DNA of 34,358 bases from Astrobacterium formosum (GCA_030848545.1 JAVDCA010000043.1:1-34358); one strand, 5' to 3'; counted from the first letter of the stretch, positions 1 to 8,756 are shown. Notes: generated from the letters alone by a model not told the origin. Numbers and translations: made by a program.

Positions 1-179
1 ATTGCGGTCATGGCTTTCCGATGGCTGCAATACGACGTCGGGGTCCGAACGCCGATCGGCATCGCAAGTCATTGAGATTGTTTCCACCACAGGGGTCGCT
101 CGGCCGCGCCGATTAACAGGCTATTCTCGCGTCACCGGAGATTTCCCTAGGCGAGAGTCGGATCGAGGCGTCGGGGAGG

Positions 180-785
180 CTAGCGATTCTGACGCGCGAG
201 GATCCCCCGCAGGGCAATGTCGAGGGTTCTCTCCCCGTCGCTGACGATGTCGAAAGCCTGCGCCCGCAGGATCCAGCGCAGCGCCAGCCCATGGATCATC
301 GAAATGACGAGATAGGCCGCCCGCTCGACCTCGAGATCGGGGACGAACTCCCCGCATTTTTTCCCGTCGTCGAATATGCCCGAGAGGTGCCGGTGAAACA
401 TTTCCATCATGACGGCAATCGCCTGACGCAGGAGATCGCTTCGGGTGTGAAGCTCGCGCGACATCAAGATCATGGGTAGGCCCGGCTTCGCCCGGATGAA
501 CTCAAGCTGGTTGCGGACGACGGCACGCAGCCGTCGCTCGGGCAAGCGCTCGAGGGTGTCGCTCCTTAGCCATTGCTCGGCGAACTGGCTCCGAAGCCAT
601 TCGATCACCGCGATCCAGATATCCTCCTTGCGCGGAAAATGACGGAACACCGCTGCCTGTGAAAGCCCAACCGCCTTGGCGATGGCCTCGGTCGTAATGC
701 GATCGGGACCGATCTCGGAGGCCAACCGCAATGTAGCCTCAATCACCTCGTCGCGTCGCTCGGCGGCGTTCTTGCGGATCCTCAT
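180..785 (-). CDS. TetR/AcrR-family transcriptional repressor
   Basis: This is a 201-residue one-component regulator, the normal length for the TetR family. Residues about 8-55 form the TetR helix-turn-helix (RITTEAIAKAVGLSQAAVFRHF), with the FRHFPRKEDIW signature closing the DNA-binding domain; the rest is an alpha-helical ligand and dimerisation domain. The ATG at 785 is preferred over the in-frame ATG at 806 because GGAGA lies just upstream of it. The gene is divergent from the RND adaptor/pump operon that starts at 975, and operator-like repeats fill the gap. By family precedent it represses that operon and probably itself until a toxic ligand binds. The ligand cannot be read from the sequence. 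Confidence 0.93.
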   Translation of the reverse strand: MRIRKNAAERRDEVIEATLRLASEIGPDRITTEAIAKAVGLSQAAVFRHFPRKEDIWIAVIEWLRSQFAEQWLRSDTLERLPERRLRAVVRNQLEFIRAKPGLPMILMSRELHTRSDLLRQAIAVMMEMFHRHLSGIFDDGKKCGEFVPDLEVERAAYLVISMIHGLALRWILRAQAFDIVSDGERTLDIALRGILARQNR

Positions 786-831
786 GGCTCTCCTTTTCGG
801 ATGCATAGAGGCATCCCGATACTTCTATTCT

Positions 832-868
832 CACACGACGTGTGTAAGCTATCACTCACTAACAGTGA
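832..868. promoter_or_regulatory. Operator-like inverted repeats upstream of the TetR gene
   Basis: Two inverted repeats are visible: CACACG-A-CGTGTG at 832-844, perfect with a one-base centre, and TCACT/AGTGA at 852-856 and 864-868. The second contains the motif TCACTCACTAAC (852-863), which recurs as TCACTTACTTAC at 952-963 near the RND promoter. Repeated ACT-N-ACT words between a divergent TetR gene and its target are typical of TetR operators. Binding is inferred, not shown. Confidence 0.5.
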
Positions 869-913
869 CTTCAAGGTGACAGATTGTTGATTTTTACACT
901 GAAAACATTGTGT

Positions 914-963
914 TTGACAGCCGTATATCCATTCAGATATGAAGTGTGTACTCACTTACTTAC
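914..963 (+). promoter_or_regulatory. Putative sigma-70 promoter and TetR operator for the RND operon
   Basis: TTGACA at 914-919 is a consensus -35 box. TATGAA at 938-943, 18 bases on, is a weak but plausible -10. The quasi-palindrome AGTGTGTACTCACT (943-956; mismatch only at the fifth and tenth bases) and the word TCACTTACTTAC (952-963) overlap the expected transcription start, where a repressor would block RNA polymerase. A GGAG ribosome-binding site follows at about 963-967, before the ATG at 975. Confidence 0.5.
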
Positions 964-974
964 GGAGTCCGGCC

Positions 975-2285
975 ATGTTCGTGTCCCGCGACAATCCGCC
1001 CTTCCCGACGCGCGAGAGCCAAGGTGCCTCCCCCATCTCAAGTCCCTCCGACATGCCGTCTCTGCTGGAAGAGCCGCCCCACAAATCGACCTTCCACGAC
1101 GCAGATGACGAGTGCGCACAACCTCCGCAGAAGGACCTCGTTATCCGCAAACCGCATTCCCGCCGGCGGTGGGCTCTGGTGCTCATCCCGATCGCGCTGA
1201 TCTCGTCCGGGCTCTGGCTGCATTTCCATCGCCTGCAGGCGTCCGAGGCCAGCCTGCCCGCCGAGCGCACTCCGTGGGCCATCCAGGTCGGCACGGTCGA
1301 GCGCGGACGTGTCGCCGGCACCATTGAGGCGATGGCGGTGAGCGAGGCGCCGCACAGCATCGCGCTGACGCCGCAGATCCAAGGCACAGCACTTGCCGTG
1401 GGGCCCCGCGCTGGCGTGGCGGTCAAGCGCGGCGACTTGCTGGTGCAGATCGATGCCCGGAGTATCGCGAACAACATCGGCGCATTGGAGCATCAACGGG
1501 TCGGTGCAATCGCCGAGTTGGAATTCGCTACCAAGCAGCAGGCTCGCGTCGATGCCCTGCGGACCAACGGCACCGCCAGCCAGTCTCAGGCCGACCAGAC
1601 GCTCACCGCGGCCGATGCCGCGCGTGCCAAGGCGAGGTCGTTGGCCGAACAGATCGCCGCCCTGCGGGTTCAGCTGGCATACGCGGAGATCCGAGCTCCG
1701 CAGGATGCGGTGGTCGCCGAGCGCATGGTCGAGGTCGGCGACACTGTGGCCGTCGGCAAGCCTGTTTTCCGATTAACTGCCGGCAACGGAACCGTTGTGC
1801 GGGTGAGCGTACCGGCGGCGAAGCTGAATGACGTGCACGTAGGCACTCCGCTTGTGCTCCGGCAGGGCGACACAAGCCTGAGGCTGCCTGTTGCGCGGGT
1901 CGCGCCGGCGGTCAACGCGGCAGGCCTCGGCGTCGTCGAGGCGGATGCCCCGGCAGCACCCTTCGGCCTGCCGAGCGGAAGCATGGTCGCCGCCACGCTC
2001 GTCACGACCGAGAGCGGCGAGGCGCTCACCGTTCCGACTGCGGCCCTGGTCGGCGCAGGTGCGGGCGCCCACGTGATGGTCCTTCGATCCCGAGCCGAGC
2101 CCGATGAGCATAGCCTTCTGGAACGGGTCGATGTCCGCGTGATGCAGGAAGGTGCGGTGCGCACGGCAGTCCAGGGCAGCCTGCGACCGGGGGATCAGGT
2201 GGCCGTCGGACAGACGGCCGTGCTCGCCAGATTGCGCGATGGCGACGCCGCGGTCACGGCGACCAGCATGGGATTCCGGCGATGA
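975..2285 (+). CDS. RND efflux periplasmic adaptor (HlyD/MFP family)
   Basis: This 436-residue membrane-fusion protein links an inner-membrane RND pump to an outer-membrane channel. It has an unusually long polar cytoplasmic N-terminus of about 70 residues, one membrane anchor (ALVLIPIALISSGLWLHF), then a lipoyl/barrel-sandwich half-motif (GVAVKRGDLLVQIDARS), an alpha-hairpin (LEHQRVGAIAELEFATKQQ onward), the second lipoyl half (YAEIRAPQDAVVAERMVEVGD) and beta-barrel/membrane-proximal domains. The ATG at 975 is chosen because CGGAG lies eight bases upstream; the in-frame ATG at 939 falls inside the promoter and has no ribosome-binding site. The stop overlaps the start of the pump gene by four bases (ATGA), so the two are translationally coupled. 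The transported substrate is unknown. Confidence 0.93.
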   Translation: MFVSRDNPPFPTRESQGASPISSPSDMPSLLEEPPHKSTFHDADDECAQPPQKDLVIRKPHSRRRWALVLIPIALISSGLWLHFHRLQASEASLPAERTPWAIQVGTVERGRVAGTIEAMAVSEAPHSIALTPQIQGTALAVGPRAGVAVKRGDLLVQIDARSIANNIGALEHQRVGAIAELEFATKQQARVDALRTNGTASQSQADQTLTAADAARAKARSLAEQIAALRVQLAYAEIRAPQDAVVAERMVEVGDTVAVGKPVFRLTAGNGTVVRVSVPAAKLNDVHVGTPLVLRQGDTSLRLPVARVAPAVNAAGLGVVEADAPAAPFGLPSGSMVAATLVTTESGEALTVPTAALVGAGAGAHVMVLRSRAEPDEHSLLERVDVRVMQEGAVRTAVQGSLRPGDQVAVGQTAVLARLRDGDAAVTATSMGFRR

Positions 2286-5200
2286 CCTTCATGCACAGAC
2301 TGCTCGGCCGGCCACACGCGATCGTCGCCTTGGCAAGCCTGACCGTGGTCGCGGGGATCGCCGCCTATCTCACAATGCCCATGAACTTGTTTCCCGATAC
2401 CAACCGGCCGATGATCAGTGTGGTCACCCAGTGGCCAGGGGCCGAAGCGGGCGATGTCGAGCGGGACGTCACCCATCCCATCGAGACCCAGCTTTCGGCC
2501 ATCGACGGCGTGCGCCGCGTCACCTCGATCTCGCGCGACCAGGTCTCGGCGGTGACTACGGAATTTGAGTACGGCAACGACATCGACATCGCCGCGACAA
2601 AGGTGCTGACGGAGCTGAAGCGCGTGGAGTCAATCATGCCCACGGGCGTCCGGCCGCCGTTGATCTCCCGCATCACTAACGCTGCGCAGCCCGTGACCGT
2701 GCTCGCGCTGAGCCCTGCGAAGGAGTCGGGTCTCGCCCTGGGCGACGTCCGCCGCATCGCCGAGAACCAGCTTCGCAATCGGCTGCTGCGCATCCCCGGC
2801 GTCGCCGAGGTCGAAGTGTTCGGCGGCCACGAGCGTCAGGTTCAGGTTCGTCTCGACCGGACTCTGCTTTCCAGCCACCGCCTGGATGTCAGCACGGTCG
2901 CCGCGGCCATCGACGCAAGCAACCTTGCCGCGCCGCAAGGGTTGGTGCACCGCGATGGCTATCGCTTCCTGCTCATGGTGAACAGCCTTGCGCACAATCC
3001 ACATCAGATCGCCGCCATCCAGGTGCCGGTCGCCGGCGGCGGTTTCGTCCAGGTGGGTGACGTGGGCGAGGTTGGCTGGGGCGACGCCGATCCGAGTTCG
3101 CTTTATCGCGGCAATGGACAGGACGCGATCGCAGTGTCGCTGCTGCGGGGAGAGAAGAGTTACGCTGCCACGGTAGCGCGCGCCGTCGACGGGCAGATCG
3201 CCGCCGTGCGCGCCGAGTACCCGATGCTCGACGTCGCGCAGACCGACGGCCAGTTGCGGCTGATCGATCTCACCGTCGACAACATGCTGGTCGCCCTGCG
3301 CGACGCGGTCATCATGACCATCGTCGTGATTCTGCTGTTCCTCGCCGACATCCGCGCCGCCTTCATCACCGCGCTCTCGCTGCCGTTCACCTATCTGCTC
3401 ACTTTTGTTGTTATGAAGCTGATCGGCTATGAGTTCGATATGATCACTCTTACCGGCATCATAGTCGCCGTGGGAATGCTGGCCGACGATGCCATCGTGG
3501 TGATCGAGAACATCGAGCGGCGAATGCGCGAGGGCGGCGAGTCGGGCATGGCGGTCGCTGCCAGCGCCACCCAGGAGGTCATGCTGGCCGTACTGTCGGG
3601 CACCGCTGCCAACATAGTCGTCCTGCTACCTATCGTGTTCATCGGCGGTTATGTGCAGACGGTGTTGCGGCCGCTCTCGGTGACGCTGTCGATCGCGCTG
3701 GCAGCTTCGTTCGTTGTTTCGATCACCATTATCCCACTGCTCACGCCATGGATCATCAAGCCCGGCGCGTACGATCCGCTGCGCAATCCGCTGTTGCGTT
3801 TCGACACCTACGTCCTGCGGCCGCTCAAGCGCTTTTATGCCGCCGCGGTGGCCTGGGCCCTGGATCACCCCAAGCTCGTGCTGTCTGTGGCGCTGATGCT
3901 GACCGTCGTTTCGCTCCGCGAGATGCCGGTGGTCGGCCGCGAGTTGATGCCGCTGATGGATACCGGTATCACGCAAATCAGCTTCGAGGCCCAGCCAGAC
4001 ACCGATGCCGATGGCATGCAGCGCATCGCGACCGAAACAGATGCGGCGATCCGCGCGGCGATCAAGCCCGATTGGCTGATTTCGATTTCCACCGTGGTCG
4101 GCGCCGAGCCGCAGGACAAGTCTTTCGGCGCTTCGCGCACCTTCCAGCAGGGTATGGCGACCGTCAACCTGGTCGATCGCTTTCACCGCGAAGTGTCCAT
4201 TCTCGAGATCAACGGCGACATCCAGCGGCGCGTCCGCGCAATTCCCGGGGTGATGAACGCCAACGCCGTGGTTTACGGCGCGACCCCGCTGTCGTCCATC
4301 CGCGGAACCGTCGACCTGATGGTCAGCGGGCCCGATTGGGAGGTGCTTGATTCGATCGCCGACGAACTCGAGCGGCGACTGCAAAGGGTCGGCGGGCTTT
4401 CCGGATTCGAGCGCAACTGGAACGGCGACGCCCAGCGCCTGCAGCTCGACGTCGACACCGCGAAGGCCTTGAGCTACGGCCTGATGCCAGCCGCAATCGC
4501 CAAACAAGTGGCGGCGCAGGTCAACGGTATCCCCGGCGGCAGTCTGCGGGTGCCGGGCGAGAACGGCGTCCCCGTGTGGGTGCGGCTGCGCGCCGATCAG
4601 CGTTCGGACGCTGCTGCGATCGCAGCACTTACCCTCTCGACTCCTCAAGGCACGAGAATCCCGCTCGCCCAGGTCGCCACCGTTCGCACCGTGTACGCGC
4701 CGACGGCCTTCACCCATCAAAACCTTGAACGCACCGTTGACGTGATCGGTTATCGCCGCGCCATCGCGATCACCGCCCTCGGCGCACACGTTGCCGAGGC
4801 GCTCAAGGGCCTACAACTGCCGCGAGACTATTCGATTTCCGACGAGGGAGAGAACAAGGAAATGGCGGTCTCGTTCGTCCGCCTGTTGCAGTCGCTGGCG
4901 CTCGGGATTGTGCTGCTGGCCGTCGTGCTGGTTATCAGCTTCCGCTCCTTCGTCTGCCCCATCGCCATCCTGGCCACCCTGCCACTCGCCGTGATCGGCG
5001 CCATATGGGCTTTGATGATCGCCGACAAACACAGCAGCATGGCCGCCTTCATGGGCATGATCCTGCTCATGGGGATCGTCGTGAAGAACGGCATCCTGCT
5101 GGTCGATTTCGCGCAGGAGGCGTTGGCGCGAGGCGTTCCTCTGAGGGAGGCCATTCTGCAGGCGGTGGAATTGCGCACCCGGCCGATCCTGATGACTGCC

Positions 5201-5407
5201 ACAGCCGCAGCGGTCGGTATGATCCCGGTCGCCCTGGAATGGGCGGTCGGGCTGGAGCGGCTGTCACCGCTCGCTGTCGAGGCGATCGGCGGGCTGATCG
5301 CCGGAACCTTCCTCACCCTGCTGGTGGTGCCGGTCCTGCTTCACATGCTACTGAAGCGACGGTATCCCCAGGCATCGCTTGCGGAGATCGCCATCCCTGC
5401 GCGCTGA
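2282..5407 (+). CDS. RND multidrug efflux permease (HAE1/AcrB-like)
   Basis: At 1041 residues this has the full length of an AcrB-type proton-driven pump of the inner membrane. It begins with the first transmembrane helix and the LFPDTNRPMISV porter-domain start. It carries the paired aspartates of the proton relay in TM4 (GMLADDAIVVIENIER) and the TM10 lysine (GIVVKNGILLVDF), and shows the two homologous halves of six helices plus periplasmic loop. The aspartate-lysine triad indicates an active antiporter. No TolC-type outer-membrane gene follows, so it must borrow a channel encoded elsewhere. Sequence features resemble the HAE1 group more than the metal-exporting CzcA group, but the substrate is inferred from family only. 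Confidence 0.95.
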   Translation: MTFMHRLLGRPHAIVALASLTVVAGIAAYLTMPMNLFPDTNRPMISVVTQWPGAEAGDVERDVTHPIETQLSAIDGVRRVTSISRDQVSAVTTEFEYGNDIDIAATKVLTELKRVESIMPTGVRPPLISRITNAAQPVTVLALSPAKESGLALGDVRRIAENQLRNRLLRIPGVAEVEVFGGHERQVQVRLDRTLLSSHRLDVSTVAAAIDASNLAAPQGLVHRDGYRFLLMVNSLAHNPHQIAAIQVPVAGGGFVQVGDVGEVGWGDADPSSLYRGNGQDAIAVSLLRGEKSYAATVARAVDGQIAAVRAEYPMLDVAQTDGQLRLIDLTVDNMLVALRDAVIMTIVVILLFLADIRAAFITALSLPFTYLLTFVVMKLIGYEFDMITLTGIIVAVGMLADDAIVVIENIERRMREGGESGMAVAASATQEVMLAVLSGTAANIVVLLPIVFIGGYVQTVLRPLSVTLSIALAASFVVSITIIPLLTPWIIKPGAYDPLRNPLLRFDTYVLRPLKRFYAAAVAWALDHPKLVLSVALMLTVVSLREMPVVGRELMPLMDTGITQISFEAQPDTDADGMQRIATETDAAIRAAIKPDWLISISTVVGAEPQDKSFGASRTFQQGMATVNLVDRFHREVSILEINGDIQRRVRAIPGVMNANAVVYGATPLSSIRGTVDLMVSGPDWEVLDSIADELERRLQRVGGLSGFERNWNGDAQRLQLDVDTAKALSYGLMPAAIAKQVAAQVNGIPGGSLRVPGENGVPVWVRLRADQRSDAAAIAALTLSTPQGTRIPLAQVATVRTVYAPTAFTHQNLERTVDVIGYRRAIAITALGAHVAEALKGLQLPRDYSISDEGENKEMAVSFVRLLQSLALGIVLLAVVLVISFRSFVCPIAILATLPLAVIGAIWALMIADKHSSMAAFMGMILLMGIVVKNGILLVDFAQEALARGVPLREAILQAVELRTRPILMTATAAAVGMIPVALEWAVGLERLSPLAVEAIGGLIAGTFLTLLVVPVLLHMLLKRRYPQASLAEIAIPAR

Positions 5408-6198
5408 CAAGTACGGATGTGAATAAGCACGCTGAGTTGAACCCTCCGATGCAAGGGAGATCAATAACTTATCGTGCCGATCGGCGTCGGGCCCCCGTGC
5501 TGAGAAACACGAAGGTCGCGAAATCCGGATCATCGACCGTTATAGGCTTGTCCGTCTTGACTTGCCGAACTCGCTTATCGAACCGAGCATGACAGTCGTC
5601 GTGATCGCCGCTCGCGCTGCACGTGCATATGCCTCTTCGCCGACGATAGGTTGGCCTATGGCGGCTCCGGGTCAACATTCGCCGAAGCTGCCCCCGGTCG
5701 ACAGCCTCAAACGTTCCGGGCGGTACGCCTCTTGAATGGCAGGCCAGCGGTGCCGTGCATTCGTCAGCGAATCTCCGCGATAGGGCCAGCGTCGGCTGCC
5801 ATGGAATCTAACGTCACTTATTGGCGACCTGGACATACGGGAGGTCAGCGCAACTAACGACGGAATCAGACAATCGCAGGCGCCACTTTGCCGACGTCCG
5901 TTGTGCCCGCAGAGTTCGGACCCGACCCGCCTTCAGGCTCTCGGCCAGAGCGTGCCATTAACCGACGTCACGTGGATCGAGAAAATCGGTCGAAAAGTGA
6001 TGCCGTTCACGCGGCCTCTCTTTGATGTCTACTTGCTGACATGATTTTCTCTGCGGCGCTGCGGAATCGTCCTCTAGAAAAGGACTGACTGACTTCCTCC
6101 GCCGCAGTAACGCAGTGGTTCCTCCAAAATCGGCCGGACACCACGCCGGCCAAATCGCGCCAGTCACGGCGCTCCGCGCCATGCTTGGCGCAATCGGC
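5408..6198. other. Non-coding or degenerate stretch after the RND operon
   Basis: No convincing gene is seen in about 790 bases. Short open frames exist on both strands but have no ribosome-binding site, recognisable motif or consistent codon use. The last part, about 6000-6198, is the 3' flank of the group II intron. Its minus-strand frame (WCPADFGGTTALLRRRKS) looks like coding debris that I cannot assign. No T-tracted hairpin follows the RND stop at 5407. Confidence 0.5.
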
Positions 6199-6201
6199 AT
6201 A

Positions 6202-6270
6202 GGGGCGCGGGTTTTATCCCGCGTCCCCTGCCACACCACCCGGCGTGCGGGTCCGCACCGGGCGGTTCGC
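6202..6270 (-). ncRNA. Group II intron domains V and VI
   Basis: Eleven bases downstream of the reverse transcriptase stop, the minus strand folds into a domain V hairpin: ACCGCCCGG pairs with CCGGGTGGT, and GTGCG pairs with CGCAC across the loop. Domain VI follows: GGGG-A-CGCGGG pairs with CCCGCG-CCCC around the loop ATAAAA. The only bulged A is on the 5' side of domain VI (6224). No bulged branch-point A is seen on the 3' side, so splicing by hydrolysis rather than lariat formation is plausible. Confidence 0.8.
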
Positions 6271-6280
6271 TGGGTTGAGG

Positions 6281-7639
6281 TCAGCGGGCCAGCCGAGGAA
6301 CTCCCAACTGGTCGAAGAGGCGGTTCGGCAGCGCGATGTGGAGCGCCATCGCCGAGTTGTGCCACCAGCGTCTGCTGTTGGCGGCAACCCGCCTGGCAAC
6401 GTCGGGAGACATGCCGCGAGCGACCAGCTCCCGGTACACAACCTTGCCGCGTTTCCAGTGCTTGAGCTGCACCGCCCGCAGGCGGTGACGGGCCCAGGCG
6501 TCGATGTCGGCGAACGCGCCCGGGGTCTCGGCGAGCCGGAAGTAGGCCTTCCAACCCGTCAGATACCGTCCGAGCGGCTTGCACATCTGTGCGAGGCTTC
6601 GTCCGGCACTGCGCCGGGTCAGCTCACGCACACGCTCCTTCATGCGTTCGATGGCCTGTGACGCCACCCGCCGCCGGATCGTCCGTCCCCGGGCTACCCA
6701 GAACGAGAAGCCGAGGAACTTGGATTTCGTGGCGCGCGTCACCTTGCTCTTGGTCGCGTTGACGCGAAGCTTGAGCTTGGCGAACACCCGGCGCAGCGAG
6801 TTCATCACCCGCTCGCCCGAGCGCTGCGTGCGAACGTAGACGTTGAGATCGTCGGCGTAGCGCACGAACGCATGCCCGCGTCGCTCCAACTCCTTGTCGA
6901 CTTCGTCCAGGAGGATGTTGGCCAGTAGCGGCGACAGTGGGCCACCTTGCGGCGTCCCCTCGTGCCGTTCGATCACCACCCCGTCGGCGAGCACGCCCGC
7001 CTCGAGGTAGCGGCGGATCAGCCGCAGCACCCGCGTATCCGCCATCCGTTTGGCCAACCGTCCCATCAGCATGTCGTGGTTGACCCGGTCGAAGAACTTT
7101 TCCAGGTCGATGTCCACCACGACGCTGCGACCCTCCTGCACGTAGGCCTGCGCCCGAAGCACCGCCTCGTGCGCACTCCGTCCGGGCCGGAAGCCGTAGC
7201 TCGCGTCGGAGAAGGTCGGGTCGAACAGCGGCTGCAGGACCTGCAACAGGGCCTGCTGGATGAACCGGTCGAGCACCGTCGGGATGCCGAGCTCGCGCTC
7301 GCCCCCGCCAGGCTTCGGTATTGTCACCCGCTTCACCGGCTGCGGCCGGTAGCGTCCGTCGAGGAGTTCCTCGCGCAGGCGCAGCCAGTGCACGCGCAGG
7401 TGGCCGGGCAGCTCTTCCACCGTCATCCCGTCGATGCCGGGACTTCCCGCATTGCGTCGAACACGCTTCAGCGCGGCCTGAAGGTTCGGGCGTTCGCACA
7501 CCCGCTCCATCAGGTCGCTCGCTCCCAGGCGCTCGTCTCCGCTGCCGGCCGGGCCCGCTTCCACACGCAAGCGCGGCCCTTGCGGCTTCACCGCGCCGGC
7601 CGTTTGTGCGCTCGGACCTGCGTCCGACTTCTGTGACAT
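6281..7639 (-). CDS. ltrA: Group II intron reverse transcriptase/maturase
   Basis: The 452-residue intron-encoded protein splices and mobilises its host intron. The reverse transcriptase domain spans about residues 45-330: GIPTVLDRFIQQALLQ (RT2), SYGFRPGRSAHEAV (RT3), VVDIDLEKFFDRVNHD (RT4), GTPQGGPLSPLLANI (RT5) and the catalytic YADD at 261-264. A maturase (X) domain follows, ending in ALPNRLFDQLGVPRL. There is no C-terminal HNH endonuclease, which fits class C introns that target terminators through DNA structure. The frame is intact, with no stop or frameshift. It sits inside intron domain IV and is transcribed with the intron. Confidence 0.95.
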   Translation of the reverse strand: MSQKSDAGPSAQTAGAVKPQGPRLRVEAGPAGSGDERLGASDLMERVCERPNLQAALKRVRRNAGSPGIDGMTVEELPGHLRVHWLRLREELLDGRYRPQPVKRVTIPKPGGGERELGIPTVLDRFIQQALLQVLQPLFDPTFSDASYGFRPGRSAHEAVLRAQAYVQEGRSVVVDIDLEKFFDRVNHDMLMGRLAKRMADTRVLRLIRRYLEAGVLADGVVIERHEGTPQGGPLSPLLANILLDEVDKELERRGHAFVRYADDLNVYVRTQRSGERVMNSLRRVFAKLKLRVNATKSKVTRATKSKFLGFSFWVARGRTIRRRVASQAIERMKERVRELTRRSAGRSLAQMCKPLGRYLTGWKAYFRLAETPGAFADIDAWARHRLRAVQLKHWKRGKVVYRELVARGMSPDVARRVAANSRRWWHNSAMALHIALPNRLFDQLGVPRLAR

Positions 7640-8044
7640 GGCGTCCCCGAGACTGGCGGTCGTCTCGCTCTTCCCATCGTTCGGCCCTTCGCGGCTGGCG
7701 CCGCTACTATGGCCTCTGCTGACTTCTCGCTCCGCCGACCTTGCGGCCGCCGTCGCCCTTTCGGGCGCAAGGCGAGATCTCCCCGGGTAAGAACATCGGC
7801 CTTCGCTGCACGACCGCCGGATCTACGTCGCCTCACCTTGGTCACAACGGCTTCGCGGTCTTGGGCCCGCTCGCCCTGCTCGGCGCCGCCTTGTATCCGG
7901 TTCCTGTTCGTCGGCCCGCAGCTTCGCTCCCCGCTTCCTTCACGCCGGCCTCACGGTCCGACGCTCTGCGGTTCGCTTCGCTCGCTGTGACCAGCTCACG
8001 AGAGGAATTCCACCTCCAAGTCGATGCCCATGCCGGGCGCACCC

Positions 8045-8074
8045 AAAAAAAGCGGGCCGAAGGGCCCGCCTTTT
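8045..8074 (-). terminator. Rho-independent terminator of the small secreted-protein gene; intron target site
   Basis: The hairpin GCGGGCC-loop-GGCCCGC (8052-8069) is followed on the minus strand by seven T residues (8051-8045). It lies about 28 bases after the stop of the gene ending at 8102. A-rich and T-rich tracts on both sides would let it work in either direction. The group II intron starts at 8042, directly after the T-run. Confidence 0.85.
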
Positions 8075-8101
8075 ATATTATAGTCACCGGCAGGCACTGG
8101 G

Positions 8102-8308
8102 TCAGTTGCTGTCGCAATAGGACCAGCGCCCATAGCCCTCATCGGTCACGCAACGACTGCCCTGACCGAAGTTTGGCTTCGAAACGTCGTAGCCAGGCTG
8201 TTGGGCATACCCGGCATTCGCCGTTCCCTGCCACGACTGGTGCGGCTGAGCGGCGGCCGGCAGACAGGACAGGCCGACGAGAGTAGCCGCGATAGCGAAG
8301 AACCTCAT
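8102..8308 (-). CDS. Small secreted protein of unknown function
   Basis: This encodes 68 residues with a clear Sec signal peptide (MRFFAIAATLVGLSCLPAAA, cleavage likely after AAA/AQ), leaving a mature peptide of about 47 residues with two cysteines (SRCVTDEGYGRWSYC) that could pair in the periplasm. The start at 8308 is supported by GGAGAGA five bases upstream; longer in-frame starts lack one. The gene has its own terminator at 8045-8074. I do not recognise the family. It is Gly/Tyr/Gln-rich after the signal peptide and resembles short exported proteins common in rhizobia only in general form. Confidence 0.7.
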   Translation of the reverse strand: MRFFAIAATLVGLSCLPAAAQPHQSWQGTANAGYAQQPGYDVSKPNFGQGSRCVTDEGYGRWSYCDSN

Positions 8309-8325
8309 GACGTCTCTCCATTTGA

Positions 8326-8346
8326 ATACGCATCGGTATTGATGCG
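8326..8346 (-). promoter_or_regulatory. Nested inverted repeats in the leader of the small secreted-protein gene
   Basis: Two overlapping inverted repeats share bases: AATAC/GTATT (8326-8330 with 8336-8340) and CGCATC/GATGCG (8329-8334 with 8341-8346). Both cannot form at once as RNA hairpins. They lie 18-38 bases upstream of the ATG and could be an operator or alternative leader structures. A TATATT -10-like word lies further upstream (about 8356-8361, minus strand). Confidence 0.35.
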
Positions 8347-8756
8347 ATGGAGCGAATATAGAAGCCCCGCGATCTGACCATCCATCGTCCCCGGGGCGCC
8401 GAAAGCAGCATATTGGTTTGCGGGATACATACTTGGGGATATGACGCCTGCGCCGATCGGACATCCGGGAATCGTAATTCCCGATACTTTGGGTGTAACG
8501 ATGCACCGATCGCCTGCCCGATCCAGCGCTTCGGCGGCGGGTGGTGTTTTCGATCACCATATGGTCGTGAGGCCATCCGTTGATCGCAGTCAGATAATCT
8601 TTCGGCGATGCCGTCCTGACGTCGACATGTCTTCAGTTACCCCAAGACACGATGGCGAGTTGCGACGAATTTCGCGAGATATTCGGGCAGAGGCGGCGAT
8701 GCGCGGAATTGCTGTTCGCATGCCGCGACACGATGACGAGGCGAAGGGTAACGAAG
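8347..8756. other. Gene-free stretch between divergent small genes
   Basis: About 410 bases contain no frame that I can support. They presumably hold the promoters of the minus-strand gene ending at 8102 and the plus-strand frame starting at 8757. A long plus-strand frame runs through here, but its residue make-up is arginine- and histidine-rich noise typical of a shadow frame. Confidence 0.5.

Larger units (their letters stand above)
6199..8042 (-). mobile_element. Group II intron, class C-like
   Basis: The element reads on the minus strand. Its 5' end is GTGCG at 8042, matching the GUGYG group II consensus. About 400 structured bases follow (domains I-III), then the reverse transcriptase gene in domain IV, then domain V (about 6270-6232) and domain VI (about 6228-6202), with a 3' end of CCCCTAT at 6199. 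Domain V carries a CGC triad, as in class C introns, rather than AGC. The intron begins three bases after the T-run of a rho-independent terminator, the known target preference of class C introns. Length is about 1.84 kb with an intact protein, so it may be active. The exact ends are inferred from motifs and could be off by a base or two. Confidence 0.85.

Noticed and set aside
3626-4789. Long minus-strand frame (387 codons) opposite the RND pump
   Set aside because: His/Arg/Asp-rich composition with no motif or ribosome-binding site; it is the codon-position shadow of a clear AcrB-like gene.
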